A stretch of DNA of 64,000 nucleotides from Pseudorhodoferax sp. Leaf265 (GTDB lineage Bacteria > Pseudomonadota > Gammaproteobacteria > Burkholderiales > Burkholderiaceae_C): assembly GCF_001422365.1 (NCBI RefSeq), contig NZ_LMMT01000037.1:124001-188000 (forward strand), written 5' to 3'. Position numbers and translations under genes: made by a program. Within the stretch, counting starts at the first letter, position 1. The number at the start of each line of letters is the position of its first letter. Below are positions 36,408-44,859 of this stretch, in pieces. The notes under the pieces are model-generated. The model saw only the letters and a list, made by a program, of their open reading frames with translations, was not told the DNA's origin and searched no databases.

Positions 36408-37244
36408 ATGAGTGGCGCCCTCGAAAAGTCCTTGGCCATCCTGGAGTACCTGATCGCCCACCCCGACGGGGTGGCGCTGGCGCAGATCGCGACCGAGCTG
36501 GGCCAGCTGCGCAGCGGCTGCCACCGCACCTTGCAGGAGTTGATCCGCTACGGCTATGTGCGCCAGTTGCCGCAGCGCGGCGACTACGCGCTGACGACCA
36601 AGATGGCCTCCATGGGCCTGAGCTTCCTGTCCAAGTCGGGCGTGGTCGACATCGCCCAGCCCGTGGTCCAGCGGCTGGCGCAGGCGACGGAGGAGCTGGT
36701 GCGCCTGGCCATCGTCGACGGCGAGCGGCTCACGCTGGTGGCCAAGGCCCAGGGCGCGCGCTCGGGCCTGCTCTACGACCCCGACATGGGCATCGACCTG
36801 CGGCTGTCGTGCAGCGCGGCCGGCCAGGCCTGGCTCATGACGCTGCCCGAGGACGCGGCCATCGCCTACGTCACCCGCCAGGGCATGGGCCAGCCGAAGC
36901 ATTTCGGGCCCAACGCGCCGACCTCGTTCAAGGCGCTGCTCAAGCTGCTGGACGAGCACCGGAGGCGGCGTTTCAGTGTGATCGAGGAGGCCTATGCGCC
37001 CGGCATGAGTTCCATGGCCGCGCCGGTCCAGCGCCAGGGCGAGCCGGCCACGGGCGTGCTCGTGATCGCGGGGCCGTCGGCGCGGCTCACGGCTTCGCGC
37101 ATGCAGCAGTTCGGGCCGGCCTTGCTGGCCGCTGCCGCCGAACTGGCCACGACCGGGCAGGCCTCGGCGCTGCTCAAGTCGGCCAACGTGGGCACCTGGG
37201 GCAATGTGCCCGAGAAGGCGGCCGGGCGCAGGCGCGCCGGTTGA
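36408..37244 (+). CDS. IclR-family transcriptional regulator
   Basis: A 278-aa regulator. The N-terminal winged helix (LEKSLAILEYLIAHPDGVALAQIA, CHRTLQELIRYGYV) is followed by the IclR effector domain with LVRLAIVDGERLTLVAKAQG and ERAYAPGMSSMAAPV-like segment (EEAYAPGMSSMAAPVQ). It is divergent from dctP, so the bound acid is probably what the TRAP receptor carries. Autoregulation through the two palindromes is expected. Confidence 0.9.
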   Translation: MSGALEKSLAILEYLIAHPDGVALAQIATELGQLRSGCHRTLQELIRYGYVRQLPQRGDYALTTKMASMGLSFLSKSGVVDIAQPVVQRLAQATEELVRLAIVDGERLTLVAKAQGARSGLLYDPDMGIDLRLSCSAAGQAWLMTLPEDAAIAYVTRQGMGQPKHFGPNAPTSFKALLKLLDEHRRRRFSVIEEAYAPGMSSMAAPVQRQGEPATGVLVIAGPSARLTASRMQQFGPALLAAAAELATTGQASALLKSANVGTWGNVPEKAAGRRRAG

Positions 37245-37247
37245 GCC

Positions 37248-37361
37248 TCAGCGTCGGCTCGGGCTCTTGCCGGCCTTGCGGCCATCGAGGAACTGGCGCA
37301 CGAGCTTGTAGACCACGATGACGATGAAGACGGCGAACAGCAGCCAGTTGATGGGTTCCAT
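37248..37361 (-). CDS. 37-aa single-pass membrane peptide
   Basis: A 38-codon reading frame, MEPINWLLFAVFIVIVVYKL followed by a basic tail (VRQFLDGRKAGKSPSRR). One hydrophobic helix with positive-inside tail is a common small-protein design. It ends 3 nt from the convergent iclR stop and lies before the PLD gene's 3' end on the same strand. No clear ribosome site was seen, which limits confidence. The function is unknown. Confidence 0.5.
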   Translation of the reverse strand: MEPINWLLFAVFIVIVVYKLVRQFLDGRKAGKSPSRR

Positions 37362-37424
37362 GGGCAGGGCGGGGCGAGCGGGGGCGCAGCTTAACGCGGC
37401 GGCCGGACGTTGCTGGAGATGGGC

Positions 37425-38801
37425 CTACAGCTGGAAGGCCACTGCGAGCAGCAGGCCTTCGGCGATGTCGCGGGCCAGCCCCGGCGTCTTGGCCTGGTAG
37501 GGCTGGCCCAGTGCGCGCTGGTCCTCGATCCACCGCGCGAGCCAGCCGATCTCGGCCGCGCCGTAGAACACCACGCCGGCCTCGTGGTTGAGCAGCAGGC
37601 TGCGCAGGTCCAGGTTGATCGAGCCCGCGAGGGCCAGTTGTTCGTCCACCACCACGGCCTTGGCATGCGACATGGACGGCAGCAGGTGGAAGGCCACGCC
37701 GGCCTCGGCCAGGTCGCGCATGGCGCGGCTGCGCGCGAAGTCCGCGAGGCGGTGGTTGGACTCGCCCGGCAGCACGATGTCCACGGCCACGCCGCGGCGG
37801 GCGGCGCGGCGCAAGGCATCGCGCAGCGCGTCGTCGGGGATGAAGTAGGGCGTGGCGGCCAGGATGCGGTGCTCGGCCCGGTAGCAGGCATCGATCAGCA
37901 GCGCATGGGCCGTGTCTTCGGCCTGGTCGGGCCCGCTGGGCAGGAACTGCGCGGGCGCGCCCGGCGCCATGGGCGGGGTCGGCGCCACGGTGCGCGGCTT
38001 GGTCTGGCGCACGGCGCTCCAGTCGCGCTCGAACTGCCAGGCCGCGGCGCTGGCCACCGGGCCTTCGATGTCGAAGGACAGGTCGGTCCAGGCCACGATG
38101 CCGGCATCGCCCTCGAAGTACTCGGCCGCCAGGTTGCGCCCGCCACTCCACAGCCGATGGTCGTCGGCAATCGCCAGCTTGCGGTGGTTGCGCAGGTTGC
38201 GCGGGCCGTTGTTGCGCAGGCTCAGCAGCGGGCGGAACACGGCCACCTCGCCGCCGGCGGCGCGCAGCCGGTCGAAGTGCCGGCGCGGCAGCTGCAGTGC
38301 GCCGAAGCCGTCCAGCAGCACGCGCACCCGCACGCCGGCGCGCGCCTGCTCCACCAGCCGGTCGACCACGGCATCGCCGAAGGCGTCGCGGCCGATGATG
38401 AAGGTGCTGATGTCCAGCCGGTGCCGGGCGCCGGCGATGAGTTCCCACAGCGCCTCACGCGCCTCTGTGCCATCGGCATGGAAGCGCGCGCGGTTGTCGC
38501 TGGGCGGGGCCAGGTCGAAACCGTCCAGCAGGTCGGCCGCCCAGTGCATGAAGCGCGTGGGGCGGCTGCCGCGCAGCCGCGGGCGGCCCAACGGGCGCAG
38601 CTTGCGCCGGCCGAACAGCAGGAACAGCGGCAGCACGAAGTAGGGCAGCAGCGCCAGGCCCATGACCCAGGCGATGGCCGTGGTCGGCGCACGCGGCTGG
38701 CGCCGCGCCCGGTTGGTCAGGATGTAGACGAGGACCGCCAGCGCGCCGAACAGCAGGTGCTGCGAGACGCTGGGCAGCCAGGCCATCAGGGCATGCGCCA
38801 C
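37425..38801 (-). CDS. Cardiolipin synthase-like phospholipase D protein
   Basis: A 458-aa protein with two N-terminal membrane helices (about 12-28 and 42-62) and two PLD domains. The first HKD motif is H206-x-K208-x4-D213 (NHRKLAIADD). The second is SHAKAVVVDEQLALAGSINLD near residue 385. This is the ClsA-like layout, which makes cardiolipin from two phosphatidylglycerols at the inner membrane. The GTG start at 38801 lies 9 nt after the preceding gene's stop; ATG 38786 is the alternative. Confidence 0.88.
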   Translation of the reverse strand: MAHALMAWLPSVSQHLLFGALAVLVYILTNRARRQPRAPTTAIAWVMGLALLPYFVLPLFLLFGRRKLRPLGRPRLRGSRPTRFMHWAADLLDGFDLAPPSDNRARFHADGTEAREALWELIAGARHRLDISTFIIGRDAFGDAVVDRLVEQARAGVRVRVLLDGFGALQLPRRHFDRLRAAGGEVAVFRPLLSLRNNGPRNLRNHRKLAIADDHRLWSGGRNLAAEYFEGDAGIVAWTDLSFDIEGPVASAAAWQFERDWSAVRQTKPRTVAPTPPMAPGAPAQFLPSGPDQAEDTAHALLIDACYRAEHRILAATPYFIPDDALRDALRRAARRGVAVDIVLPGESNHRLADFARSRAMRDLAEAGVAFHLLPSMSHAKAVVVDEQLALAGSINLDLRSLLLNHEAGVVFYGAAEIGWLARWIEDQRALGQPYQAKTPGLARDIAEGLLLAVAFQL

Positions 38802-38810
38802 CGGTGAGGT

Positions 38811-39917
38811 TCAGCCCCAGACGTCCTGGGCGGTCTCGACGACCAGGCGCAGCTTGTCGCGCTGGGCCTGCACGGCGATGTTGTTGCCGTGCACCGTGCT
38901 CGAGAAGCCGCACTGGGGCGACAGCGCCAGCTGCTCCAGCGGCGCGTAGCGCGCGGCCTCGTCGATGCGGCGTTTCAGCGCGTCCTTGCTCTCCATCTCG
39001 CCGAACTTGGTCGTCACGAGCCCCAGCACCACGGTCTTGCCCTTGGGCAGGTAGCGCAGCGGGCGGAAGTCGCCCGAGCGGTCGTCGTCGTACTCGAGGA
39101 AGTACGCGTCCAGGTCCATCTCCTTCAGCAGGGCCTCGGCCACGGGCTCGTAGTTGCCGGCGGCCGCGTGCGTGCTTTTGAAGTTGCCCCGGCACAGGTG
39201 CATGGCCAGCAGCATGCCGGCGGGTTTCTGCGCGACCACCTTGTTGATGAAGGCCGCGTAGCGGTGCGGCAGCTCGTTGGGGTCGTCGCCGCGCTGGCGG
39301 GCGGCCTCGCGCATCTTCTCGTCGCACAGGTAGGCGAGGTTGGTGTCGTCCATCTGCACGTAGGTGCAGCCGGCCGCGGCCAGCGAACGCAGCTCATCGC
39401 CGTAGGCACGGGCCACGTCGTCGTAGAAGTCGGGCTCGAGCTCGGGGTAGGCGGTCTTGCTGATGCCGGTACGCCCGCCGCGGAAGTGCAGCATGGTGGG
39501 CGAGGGGATGGTGACCTTGGGCGTGAGGCCTGCCGCCACCTGCGTCTTGAGGTATTGGAAGTCGGCCAGCTGGATGTCCTTGGCGTGGCGCACCTTGTCG
39601 ATCACGCGCATCACGGGCGGGGCCAGTTCCTCGCTGCCGTCGGGCTTCTTGACCGTGACCGGGATGTCGGTCTTCACGCCGCCGAGCTGCTCGAGGAAAT
39701 CGATGTGGAAGTAGGTGCGGCGGAACTCGCCGTCGGTGATGCTCTTGAGCCCCACATCCTGCTGGAACTGCACGATCTCGGTGATGGCCTGGTCTTCGAC
39801 CTTGCGCAGCTGCTCGGGCGTGATCTGGCCCTTGGCCTTCTGTTCACGGGCTTCGAGCAGGTAGGCGGGGCGCAGGAAGCTGCCGACATGGTCGTAGCGG
39901 GCGGGCAATGGATGCAT
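38811..39917 (-). CDS. MetE C-terminal-like methyltransferase (cobalamin-independent methionine synthase II family)
   Basis: A 368-aa stand-alone catalytic half of cobalamin-independent methionine synthase (YxjG/YxjH type). It has the start HVGSFLRPAYLLEAREQ, EIVQFQQDVGLKSITDGEFRR, the zinc-site H-x-C in LAMHLCRGN, and the final Cys in SPQCGFSS. It would transfer a methyl group to homocysteine or a related thiol from a methyl donor not necessarily folate. GGAGG 4-5 nt before ATG is strong. It is co-directional with the PLD gene, 9 nt upstream. Confidence 0.88.
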   Translation of the reverse strand: MHPLPARYDHVGSFLRPAYLLEAREQKAKGQITPEQLRKVEDQAITEIVQFQQDVGLKSITDGEFRRTYFHIDFLEQLGGVKTDIPVTVKKPDGSEELAPPVMRVIDKVRHAKDIQLADFQYLKTQVAAGLTPKVTIPSPTMLHFRGGRTGISKTAYPELEPDFYDDVARAYGDELRSLAAAGCTYVQMDDTNLAYLCDEKMREAARQRGDDPNELPHRYAAFINKVVAQKPAGMLLAMHLCRGNFKSTHAAAGNYEPVAEALLKEMDLDAYFLEYDDDRSGDFRPLRYLPKGKTVVLGLVTTKFGEMESKDALKRRIDEAARYAPLEQLALSPQCGFSSTVHGNNIAVQAQRDKLRLVVETAQDVWG

Positions 39918-40049
39918 TGTTTCCTCCGTTGTAGGCGTGCATGGCGCAAGCGCCCCGTGGCGGATGGCGGGCCTGCGGGAGGCGCTTGCGGGGAGGCGCA
40001 GTGTAGTGCGCCCCCTGCCATGGCCTTGGGCGCCGTGGGTGCTTGGGGC

Positions 40050-40946
40050 TCAGGCGTCTTCCAAGCGCCACTGCACGTGCAGGCGCAGCGTCTCGCCCTG
40101 CGCGAGCACGCGCAGGCCGGGGCGGCCCGGCAGGTGGAAGGCGTCGATGGGGTGCGTGATCGGCTCGAAGCACAGCGCCGGGCCATGGCCGGGCCGGTAC
40201 ACCAGGCAGCACGGCGCGGAGGCCGCGGGGTCGGGCGTGGTCAGCGTGAGCCGCAGCCCGTGTTCGGGCCAATCGATGCGGGCCTGGCCCTGCCAGCCGC
40301 CGTAGCCGTTGTCGATGAAGCTGCCGTGCGCGGGGATGCCGGTGTTGAGGTCCCAGTCGGCCGGCAGGTCCCGGGTGTAGCCGGTCGGGATCGGGTCGTC
40401 GCCGCTGAGCCACACGCCGTCGACGCCGGCCTGCACGCGCATGGCCGGCGTGCGCGGGAACCAGGGGTGCAGGCCCAGGCCGTAGGGCAGTGGCGCAGCG
40501 CCCAGGTGCTGCACTTCGACGCTCTGGTCGAGCCCGCCTGGCACCAGACGGAAGGTCTGCGTGGCCGCGTAGTCGTAGGGGTTGCCGCCGAAGTGCTGCG
40601 AACGCAGCGCCAGGCGCAGTTGGTCGTCCGCTGGCTGCGTGAGCGTCCAGGCCTGCAGCCAGCCATCGCCATGGATGGGGTAGGGTTCGCCCGCGCGGTT
40701 GGTCTGCATGGCATGCCAATGCCCGTCCTGCGCGAAGCCGCCCTGGCTGATGCGGTTGGACCAGGGCAGCATCGCGAACGAGGCCAGCTGGTAGAGGTCG
40801 GCGGTCTGGCCGTCCCAGGGGCGCCAGAGGTCGAGCAAGCTGCCGTCCGGCCGCGCGCAGCGCCAGGCCGCGACAGCGCCGCCCAGCGAAGGCACGAGGC
40901 CGAGTTCCTGGCCGGCGTGGCGTAGCCAGACGATGGAGTCGTTCAT
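40050..40946 (-). CDS. Aldose 1-epimerase (mutarotase family)
   Basis: A 298-aa beta-sandwich protein. Family landmarks are the asparagine-arginine MLPWSNRISQGGF, the histidine IHGDGWLQAW, the second histidine GLGLHPWFPR, and CFEPITHPIDAF near the end. It interconverts alpha and beta sugar anomers, supplying the form used by the sugar dehydrogenase of the L-arabinose set. ATG overlaps the lactonase stop by 4 bp. In the 132 bp after its stop I see no gene or terminator. Confidence 0.88.
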   Translation of the reverse strand: MNDSIVWLRHAGQELGLVPSLGGAVAAWRCARPDGSLLDLWRPWDGQTADLYQLASFAMLPWSNRISQGGFAQDGHWHAMQTNRAGEPYPIHGDGWLQAWTLTQPADDQLRLALRSQHFGGNPYDYAATQTFRLVPGGLDQSVEVQHLGAAPLPYGLGLHPWFPRTPAMRVQAGVDGVWLSGDDPIPTGYTRDLPADWDLNTGIPAHGSFIDNGYGGWQGQARIDWPEHGLRLTLTTPDPAASAPCCLVYRPGHGPALCFEPITHPIDAFHLPGRPGLRVLAQGETLRLHVQWRLEDA

Positions 40947-41875
40947 GCGCTTCCTGCGTGGCTTCCGAAGCGGTGCGCCGGCAGGCCCGGGCTGTCCATT
41001 GTGACGGCGAACAGCGCTCCGGCCAGCGGCTGGGCGGCGCGGGCGCTGGTGTCCAGGCCGGTGGCGGCGCTGGTGATGAACAGCGTGCGCAGGTCGGGCC
41101 CGCCGAAGGCGCAGCTCGTGATCTGGCGGGCGGGCAGGGCGATGCGGCAGAGTTCGGCCGCGCTGTCCGGGTCGTGGCAGCTCACGCAGCCACCGCCCCA
41201 ATGCGCGATCCAGATGCGGCCGGCGGCGTCGGTGCACATGCCATCGGGCACGCCGTCGTCGGCGGCCAGGCGCAGCCAGGGCCGGCGCGCGGCGATGCGG
41301 CCGGTGGCAGCGTCGAAGTCGTAGGCCAGCACCTGGCCTTGCACCGTGTCGTTGAAGAACAGGGTGCGGCCGTCGCGCGACCAGGTCGGGCCATTCGTGA
41401 CGGCGAAGCCCGCGTCGTGCCGCGTGCAGCGGCCGTCGGGGTCGAAGCGGTACAGCGCGCCCGTGGGTGCGGCGCAGTCGAAGTCCATGCTGCCGGCCCA
41501 GAAGCGGCCTTGGGCATCGCACTTGCCGTCGTTGAAGCGGTTGTGCGCGGGCTCGTCCGCGACCCGGTGCAAGGGCGTGAGCCGCCCGTCCTCGGGATCG
41601 AAGGCGAAGAAGCCGTGGCGCAGGGCCAGCAGCAGGCCGGTGCCGTCCGCGCGTTCGGCCACGGCCGAGATTTCTTCAGCGAAGTCCCAGTGCGCGTGCG
41701 TGCCCAGCGGCCATTGCCAGCGGTACAGCCGCCGGCCGAGGATGTCGACCCACCACAGCGCCTGTGTGCGCGGCGACCACAGCGCGCCTTCGCCGAGTTG
41801 GGCGCCAGCATCCCAGACGCATTGCGCCTCGGACAGCGCGCGCGGAGCGCCGGGAGCGGGGGAGGTGGCTGGCAT
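40943..41875 (-). CDS. SMP-30/gluconolactonase-family sugar lactonase (probable L-arabinolactonase)
   Basis: A 310-aa six-bladed propeller. Metal-site residues can be seen in LGEGALWSPR (Glu), NRFNDGKCDAQGRFWAGSMD (Asn/Asp) and VPDGMCTDAAGRIWIAHW (Asp). It opens an aldonolactone to the aldonate. Beside a sugar dehydrogenase, arabinonate dehydratase and arabinose-type transporters, the natural substrate is probably L-arabino-1,4-lactone. ATG 41875 was chosen because upstream codons lie in the AT-rich control region. Confidence 0.88.
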   Translation of the reverse strand: MPATSPAPGAPRALSEAQCVWDAGAQLGEGALWSPRTQALWWVDILGRRLYRWQWPLGTHAHWDFAEEISAVAERADGTGLLLALRHGFFAFDPEDGRLTPLHRVADEPAHNRFNDGKCDAQGRFWAGSMDFDCAAPTGALYRFDPDGRCTRHDAGFAVTNGPTWSRDGRTLFFNDTVQGQVLAYDFDAATGRIAARRPWLRLAADDGVPDGMCTDAAGRIWIAHWGGGCVSCHDPDSAAELCRIALPARQITSCAFGGPDLRTLFITSAATGLDTSARAAQPLAGALFAVTMDSPGLPAHRFGSHAGSA

Positions 41876-41901
41876 GGGGCGGGGGCTTGACGCGGCGCAT
41901 C

Positions 41902-41908
41902 GTATCAA
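41902..41908 (-). promoter_or_regulatory. TTGATAC box in the lactonase/SDR divergent region
   Basis: Minus-strand TTGATAC also occurs in the LysR-ytfQ gap (ATTGATATC at 43718-43726, ATTGATACA at 43750-43758). The 41876-41963 gap is markedly AT-rich compared with its surroundings. A common LysR/GbpR binding half-site is a reasonable reading but is unproven. Confidence 0.3.
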
Positions 41909-41963
41909 GGCACATTCATATTGGAAAGAAATGATTTTGTTGTTAATAGATAGCAAATTGAAT

Positions 41964-42749
41964 ATGTCAAATACAAGCCCCGGAGACAGCCGTACCTCCT
42001 ACCCCAGCCTGCGCGGCCGCAACTGCTTCGTGACGGGGGGCGGCAGCGGCATCGGCGCGGCCATCGTCGCGGCGCTGGCGGCCCAGGGCGCGCACGTGGC
42101 CTTCGTCGACGTGGCCGAGGCGCCCAGCCGTGCGCTGGCCGACGGCATCGCGCAGGCCGGCCAGGGCACGGTCTGGTGGCGGCGCTGCGACGTGCGCGAC
42201 ATCGCCGCCCTGCAGGCGGCCATCGCCGACGCGCAGGCCGTGCTGGGCGACTTTTCCGTGCTCGTCAACAACGTGGCCAGCGACGACCGCCACACGCTGG
42301 AGTCGGTCACGCCGGCCTACTACGACGAGCGCATCGCGATCAACGAGCGGCCGGCCTTCTTCGCGATCCAGTCCGTGGTGCCGGGCATGCGCCGGCTCGG
42401 CGCGGGCTCCATCGTCAACCTGGGCTCCACGGGCTGGCAGGGCAAGGGCACGGGCTATCCCGTCTATGCGATCGCCAAGTCCTCGGTCAACGGGCTCACG
42501 CGCGGCCTGGCGCGCACGCTGGGCGCCGACCGCATCCGCATCAACACGGTGTCGCCGGGCTGGGTCATGACCGAGCGGCAGATCCGGCTCTGGCTCGACG
42601 CCGAGGGCGAAAAGGAACTGGCCCGCAACCAGTGCCTGCCCGACAAACTGGCACCGCAGGACATCGCCGCCATGGTGCTGTTCCTGGCCTCCGACGACGC
42701 GAAGATGTGCACGGCGCAGGAGTTCACCGTGGACGCAGGCTGGGTCTGA
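41964..42749 (+). CDS. SDR oxidoreductase, probable L-arabinose/aldose 1-dehydrogenase
   Basis: A 261-aa classical short-chain dehydrogenase. TGGGSGIGAAI (24-34) binds NAD(P). The catalytic Ser is in VNLGSTGWQG and Tyr/Lys in YPVYAIAKSS. PGWVMTERQ and DAGWV at the C-terminus are family features. The pathway around it lacks any other sugar dehydrogenase, and SDR-type L-arabinose 1-dehydrogenases are known in Herbaspirillum relatives, so it is the probable first enzyme. No ribosome site was seen before ATG 41964; ATG 41931 is in frame. Confidence 0.85.
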   Translation: MSNTSPGDSRTSYPSLRGRNCFVTGGGSGIGAAIVAALAAQGAHVAFVDVAEAPSRALADGIAQAGQGTVWWRRCDVRDIAALQAAIADAQAVLGDFSVLVNNVASDDRHTLESVTPAYYDERIAINERPAFFAIQSVVPGMRRLGAGSIVNLGSTGWQGKGTGYPVYAIAKSSVNGLTRGLARTLGADRIRINTVSPGWVMTERQIRLWLDAEGEKELARNQCLPDKLAPQDIAAMVLFLASDDAKMCTAQEFTVDAGWV

Positions 42750-43697
42750 TCAGGCTTCCATGCGCTTGCCATAGGCCGAGAACGCGGCCGTGCGCAGCGC
42801 CTGCAGCAGCAGCGTGGCCCCGGGCGAGAGCAGCCTGTCGCTGCGCGTGATGAGGCCGAAGTCGTCCATGTGGCAGGGCATGTCCAGCGGCAGCACGCTG
42901 ACGATGCCGTGCGCCGCGTAGTAGCGCGCCACCTCGGTCGCCACCACGCAGAGCATGTCGCTCTGCTGCAGCATGCGCGTGATGAACAAAATGGCCGCGC
43001 TCTCGATCACGTTGAACGGCGGCTCCAGCCCGGCCTCCTGGAACATCAGGTCGAAGCGATGCCGCAGCACGCTGCCGGCCGGCGGCACGATCCAGCCGGC
43101 CTGCACCACGTCCGCGAGCGTGAGCCCGCTCGCGCCGGCCAGCGGATGGCCCGGCCGCGCCACGGCGCAGACCGGCTCGCCCGTCACGGGCTCGTAGCGC
43201 AGGTTGGTCTTGTCCTCGCCCGCGAAGAAGCGCGCCACTGCGATGTCCAGCTTGCCCTGGCGCAGCCGCTCGAGCAGCGGCGGGCTGTTCTCGATCTCCA
43301 GCACCACGCGCAGGCTGGGCTGTTCGCGCTTGACCATGGCGATGGCGGGCGGCAGCAGCGCCAGTGCGGGCGAGGTGATGGCGCCCACGGCGACCTGGCC
43401 AAAGCGCCCGGCCTTCAGCGCGCTGAGCTCCTCGTGCGCCTGGTTCAGGCTGGCCAGTGCCTGGCGCGCATGGCGGATCATGGTCTCGCCGTACCAGGTC
43501 GGGCGCATGCCACGCGGCAGCCGCTCGAACAGCGGCACCTCCAGCACATCCTCCAGGTCCTTGAGCAGCTTGGAGGCGGCCGGCTGCGTCATGTTGAGCT
43601 GGCGCGCGGCGCCGTGGATGTTGCCTTCCTCGGCCAGCGCGGAGAGCAGCAACAGCTGGCGCGTCTTCAGCCGGGCCTGCAGAAACCAGTGCGACAT
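42750..43697 (-). CDS. gbpR: LysR-family regulator, GbpR-like
   Basis: A 315-aa regulator. The HTH is at about 12-70 (RQLLLLSALAEEGNIHGAARQLNMTQPAASKLLKDLE), followed by a LysR substrate domain. The opening and the LFERLPRGMRPTWYGETMIRHAR segment resemble GbpR, which controls sugar-binding protein genes in Agrobacterium and Azospirillum in response to arabinose, fucose and galactose. It is divergent from ytfQ and convergent with the SDR gene (adjacent stops). It probably activates the ytfQ-chvE operon. Confidence 0.85.
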   Translation of the reverse strand: MSHWFLQARLKTRQLLLLSALAEEGNIHGAARQLNMTQPAASKLLKDLEDVLEVPLFERLPRGMRPTWYGETMIRHARQALASLNQAHEELSALKAGRFGQVAVGAITSPALALLPPAIAMVKREQPSLRVVLEIENSPPLLERLRQGKLDIAVARFFAGEDKTNLRYEPVTGEPVCAVARPGHPLAGASGLTLADVVQAGWIVPPAGSVLRHRFDLMFQEAGLEPPFNVIESAAILFITRMLQQSDMLCVVATEVARYYAAHGIVSVLPLDMPCHMDDFGLITRSDRLLSPGATLLLQALRTAAFSAYGKRMEA

Positions 43698-43711
43698 CGG
43701 GTTTTCCTGAT

Positions 43712-43760
43712 GATTGAATTGATATCGGTTTTGTCAAAAAAACGATTGGATTGATACATT
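43712..43760 (+). promoter_or_regulatory. LysR control region: direct repeat and candidate promoter of ytfQ
   Basis: GATTGAATTGATATC (43712-43726) and GATTGGATTGATACA (43744-43758) are direct repeats 32 bp apart. Within this, TTGTCA (43731-43736) and TACATT (43755-43760) are separated by 18 bp and could be the -35 and -10 elements. The gap between gbpR and ytfQ is AT-rich here. Confidence 0.5.
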
Positions 43761-43854
43761 TTTCATTCTTACACTGGCGCCCGGCCTCGGCAAGCCGCGT
43801 TGGGAATAGCAAGACGCGGATACCGCCTCACCCAAACCCGCAGGAGACAACGCC

Positions 43855-44820
43855 ATGCAACAGAACCGCAGAGACCTCATTGCCGCCGCCGCGGCACTCG
43901 CCCTTGCCAGCGCCCTGCCGGGCCAGGCCTTCGCGCAGAAGAAGATCGTGCTGGGCTTCAGCCAGGTGGGGGCCGAAAGCGAATGGCGCACCGCCAACAC
44001 CGAGTCCATCAAGAGCGCGGCCAAGGATGCCGGCATCGAACTGAAGTTCTCCGATGCCCAGCAGAAGCAGGAGAACCAGATCAAGGCCATCCGTGCCTTC
44101 ATCGCGCAGAAGGTCGACGTGATCGCGTTCTCGCCCGTCGTCGAATCGGGCTGGGACAACGTGCTGCGCGAGGCCAAGGCCGCCAAGATCCCGGTGGTAC
44201 TCACGGACCGCGCCGTGAACGCCAAGGACACCTCGCTTTACGTCACCTTCATGGGATCGGACTTCGTCGAGGAAGGCCGCAAGGCCGGCCGCTGGCTGGT
44301 CGAGAAGATGAAGGGCCAGAGCGGCGAGGTGCGCATCGTCGAACTGCAGGGCACGGTGGGCTCGGCGCCGGCCATCGACCGCAAGAAGGGCTTCGAGGAA
44401 ATCATCAAGGCCGACCCCAAGTTCAAGATCGTGCGCAGCCAGACCGGCGACTTCACGCGGGCCAAGGGCAAGGAGGTCATGGAAGCCTTCCTCAAGGCCG
44501 AGGGCAAGACCATCAACGTGCTCTACGCGCACAACGACGACATGGCCATCGGCGCGATCCAGGCCATCGAGGAGGCCGGCCTCAAGCCCGCCAAGGACAT
44601 CGTGATCATCTCCATCGATGCCGTGAAGGGCGCCTTCGAGGCCATGATCGCCGGCAAGCTCAACGTCTCGGTCGAGTGCAGCCCGCTGCTGGGCCCGCAG
44701 CTCATGACGGCGGTCAAGGACATCGTGGCCGGCAAGACCATCCCCAAGCGCATCGAGACCGTGGAGAGCATCTTCCCGATGGAGACGGCCGCGGCCGAGT
44801 TCCCCAAGCGCAAGTACTGA
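43855..44820 (+). CDS. ytfQ: YtfQ-type pentose/galactofuranose ABC binding protein
   Basis: A 321-aa protein. A signal peptide (LALASALPGQAFA) precedes a type I periplasmic binding fold: VLGFSQVGAESEWRTANT, QQKQENQIKAIRAFIAQKVD, ELQGTVGSAPAIDRKKGFEE and the YAHNDDMAIGAIQAIEEAGL stretch. All are as in E. coli YtfQ (galactofuranose) and its relatives used for arabinose. AGGAGA before ATG is strong. It is the first gene of the transporter operon and its partners are ytfR, ytfT and yjfF further downstream, separated by the chvE-gguAB genes. Confidence 0.92.
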   Translation: MQQNRRDLIAAAAALALASALPGQAFAQKKIVLGFSQVGAESEWRTANTESIKSAAKDAGIELKFSDAQQKQENQIKAIRAFIAQKVDVIAFSPVVESGWDNVLREAKAAKIPVVLTDRAVNAKDTSLYVTFMGSDFVEEGRKAGRWLVEKMKGQSGEVRIVELQGTVGSAPAIDRKKGFEEIIKADPKFKIVRSQTGDFTRAKGKEVMEAFLKAEGKTINVLYAHNDDMAIGAIQAIEEAGLKPAKDIVIISIDAVKGAFEAMIAGKLNVSVECSPLLGPQLMTAVKDIVAGKTIPKRIETVESIFPMETAAAEFPKRKY

Positions 44821-44859
44821 AGTCGGCCCACAGAACAACGTACAACAAGGAGACCCCTC

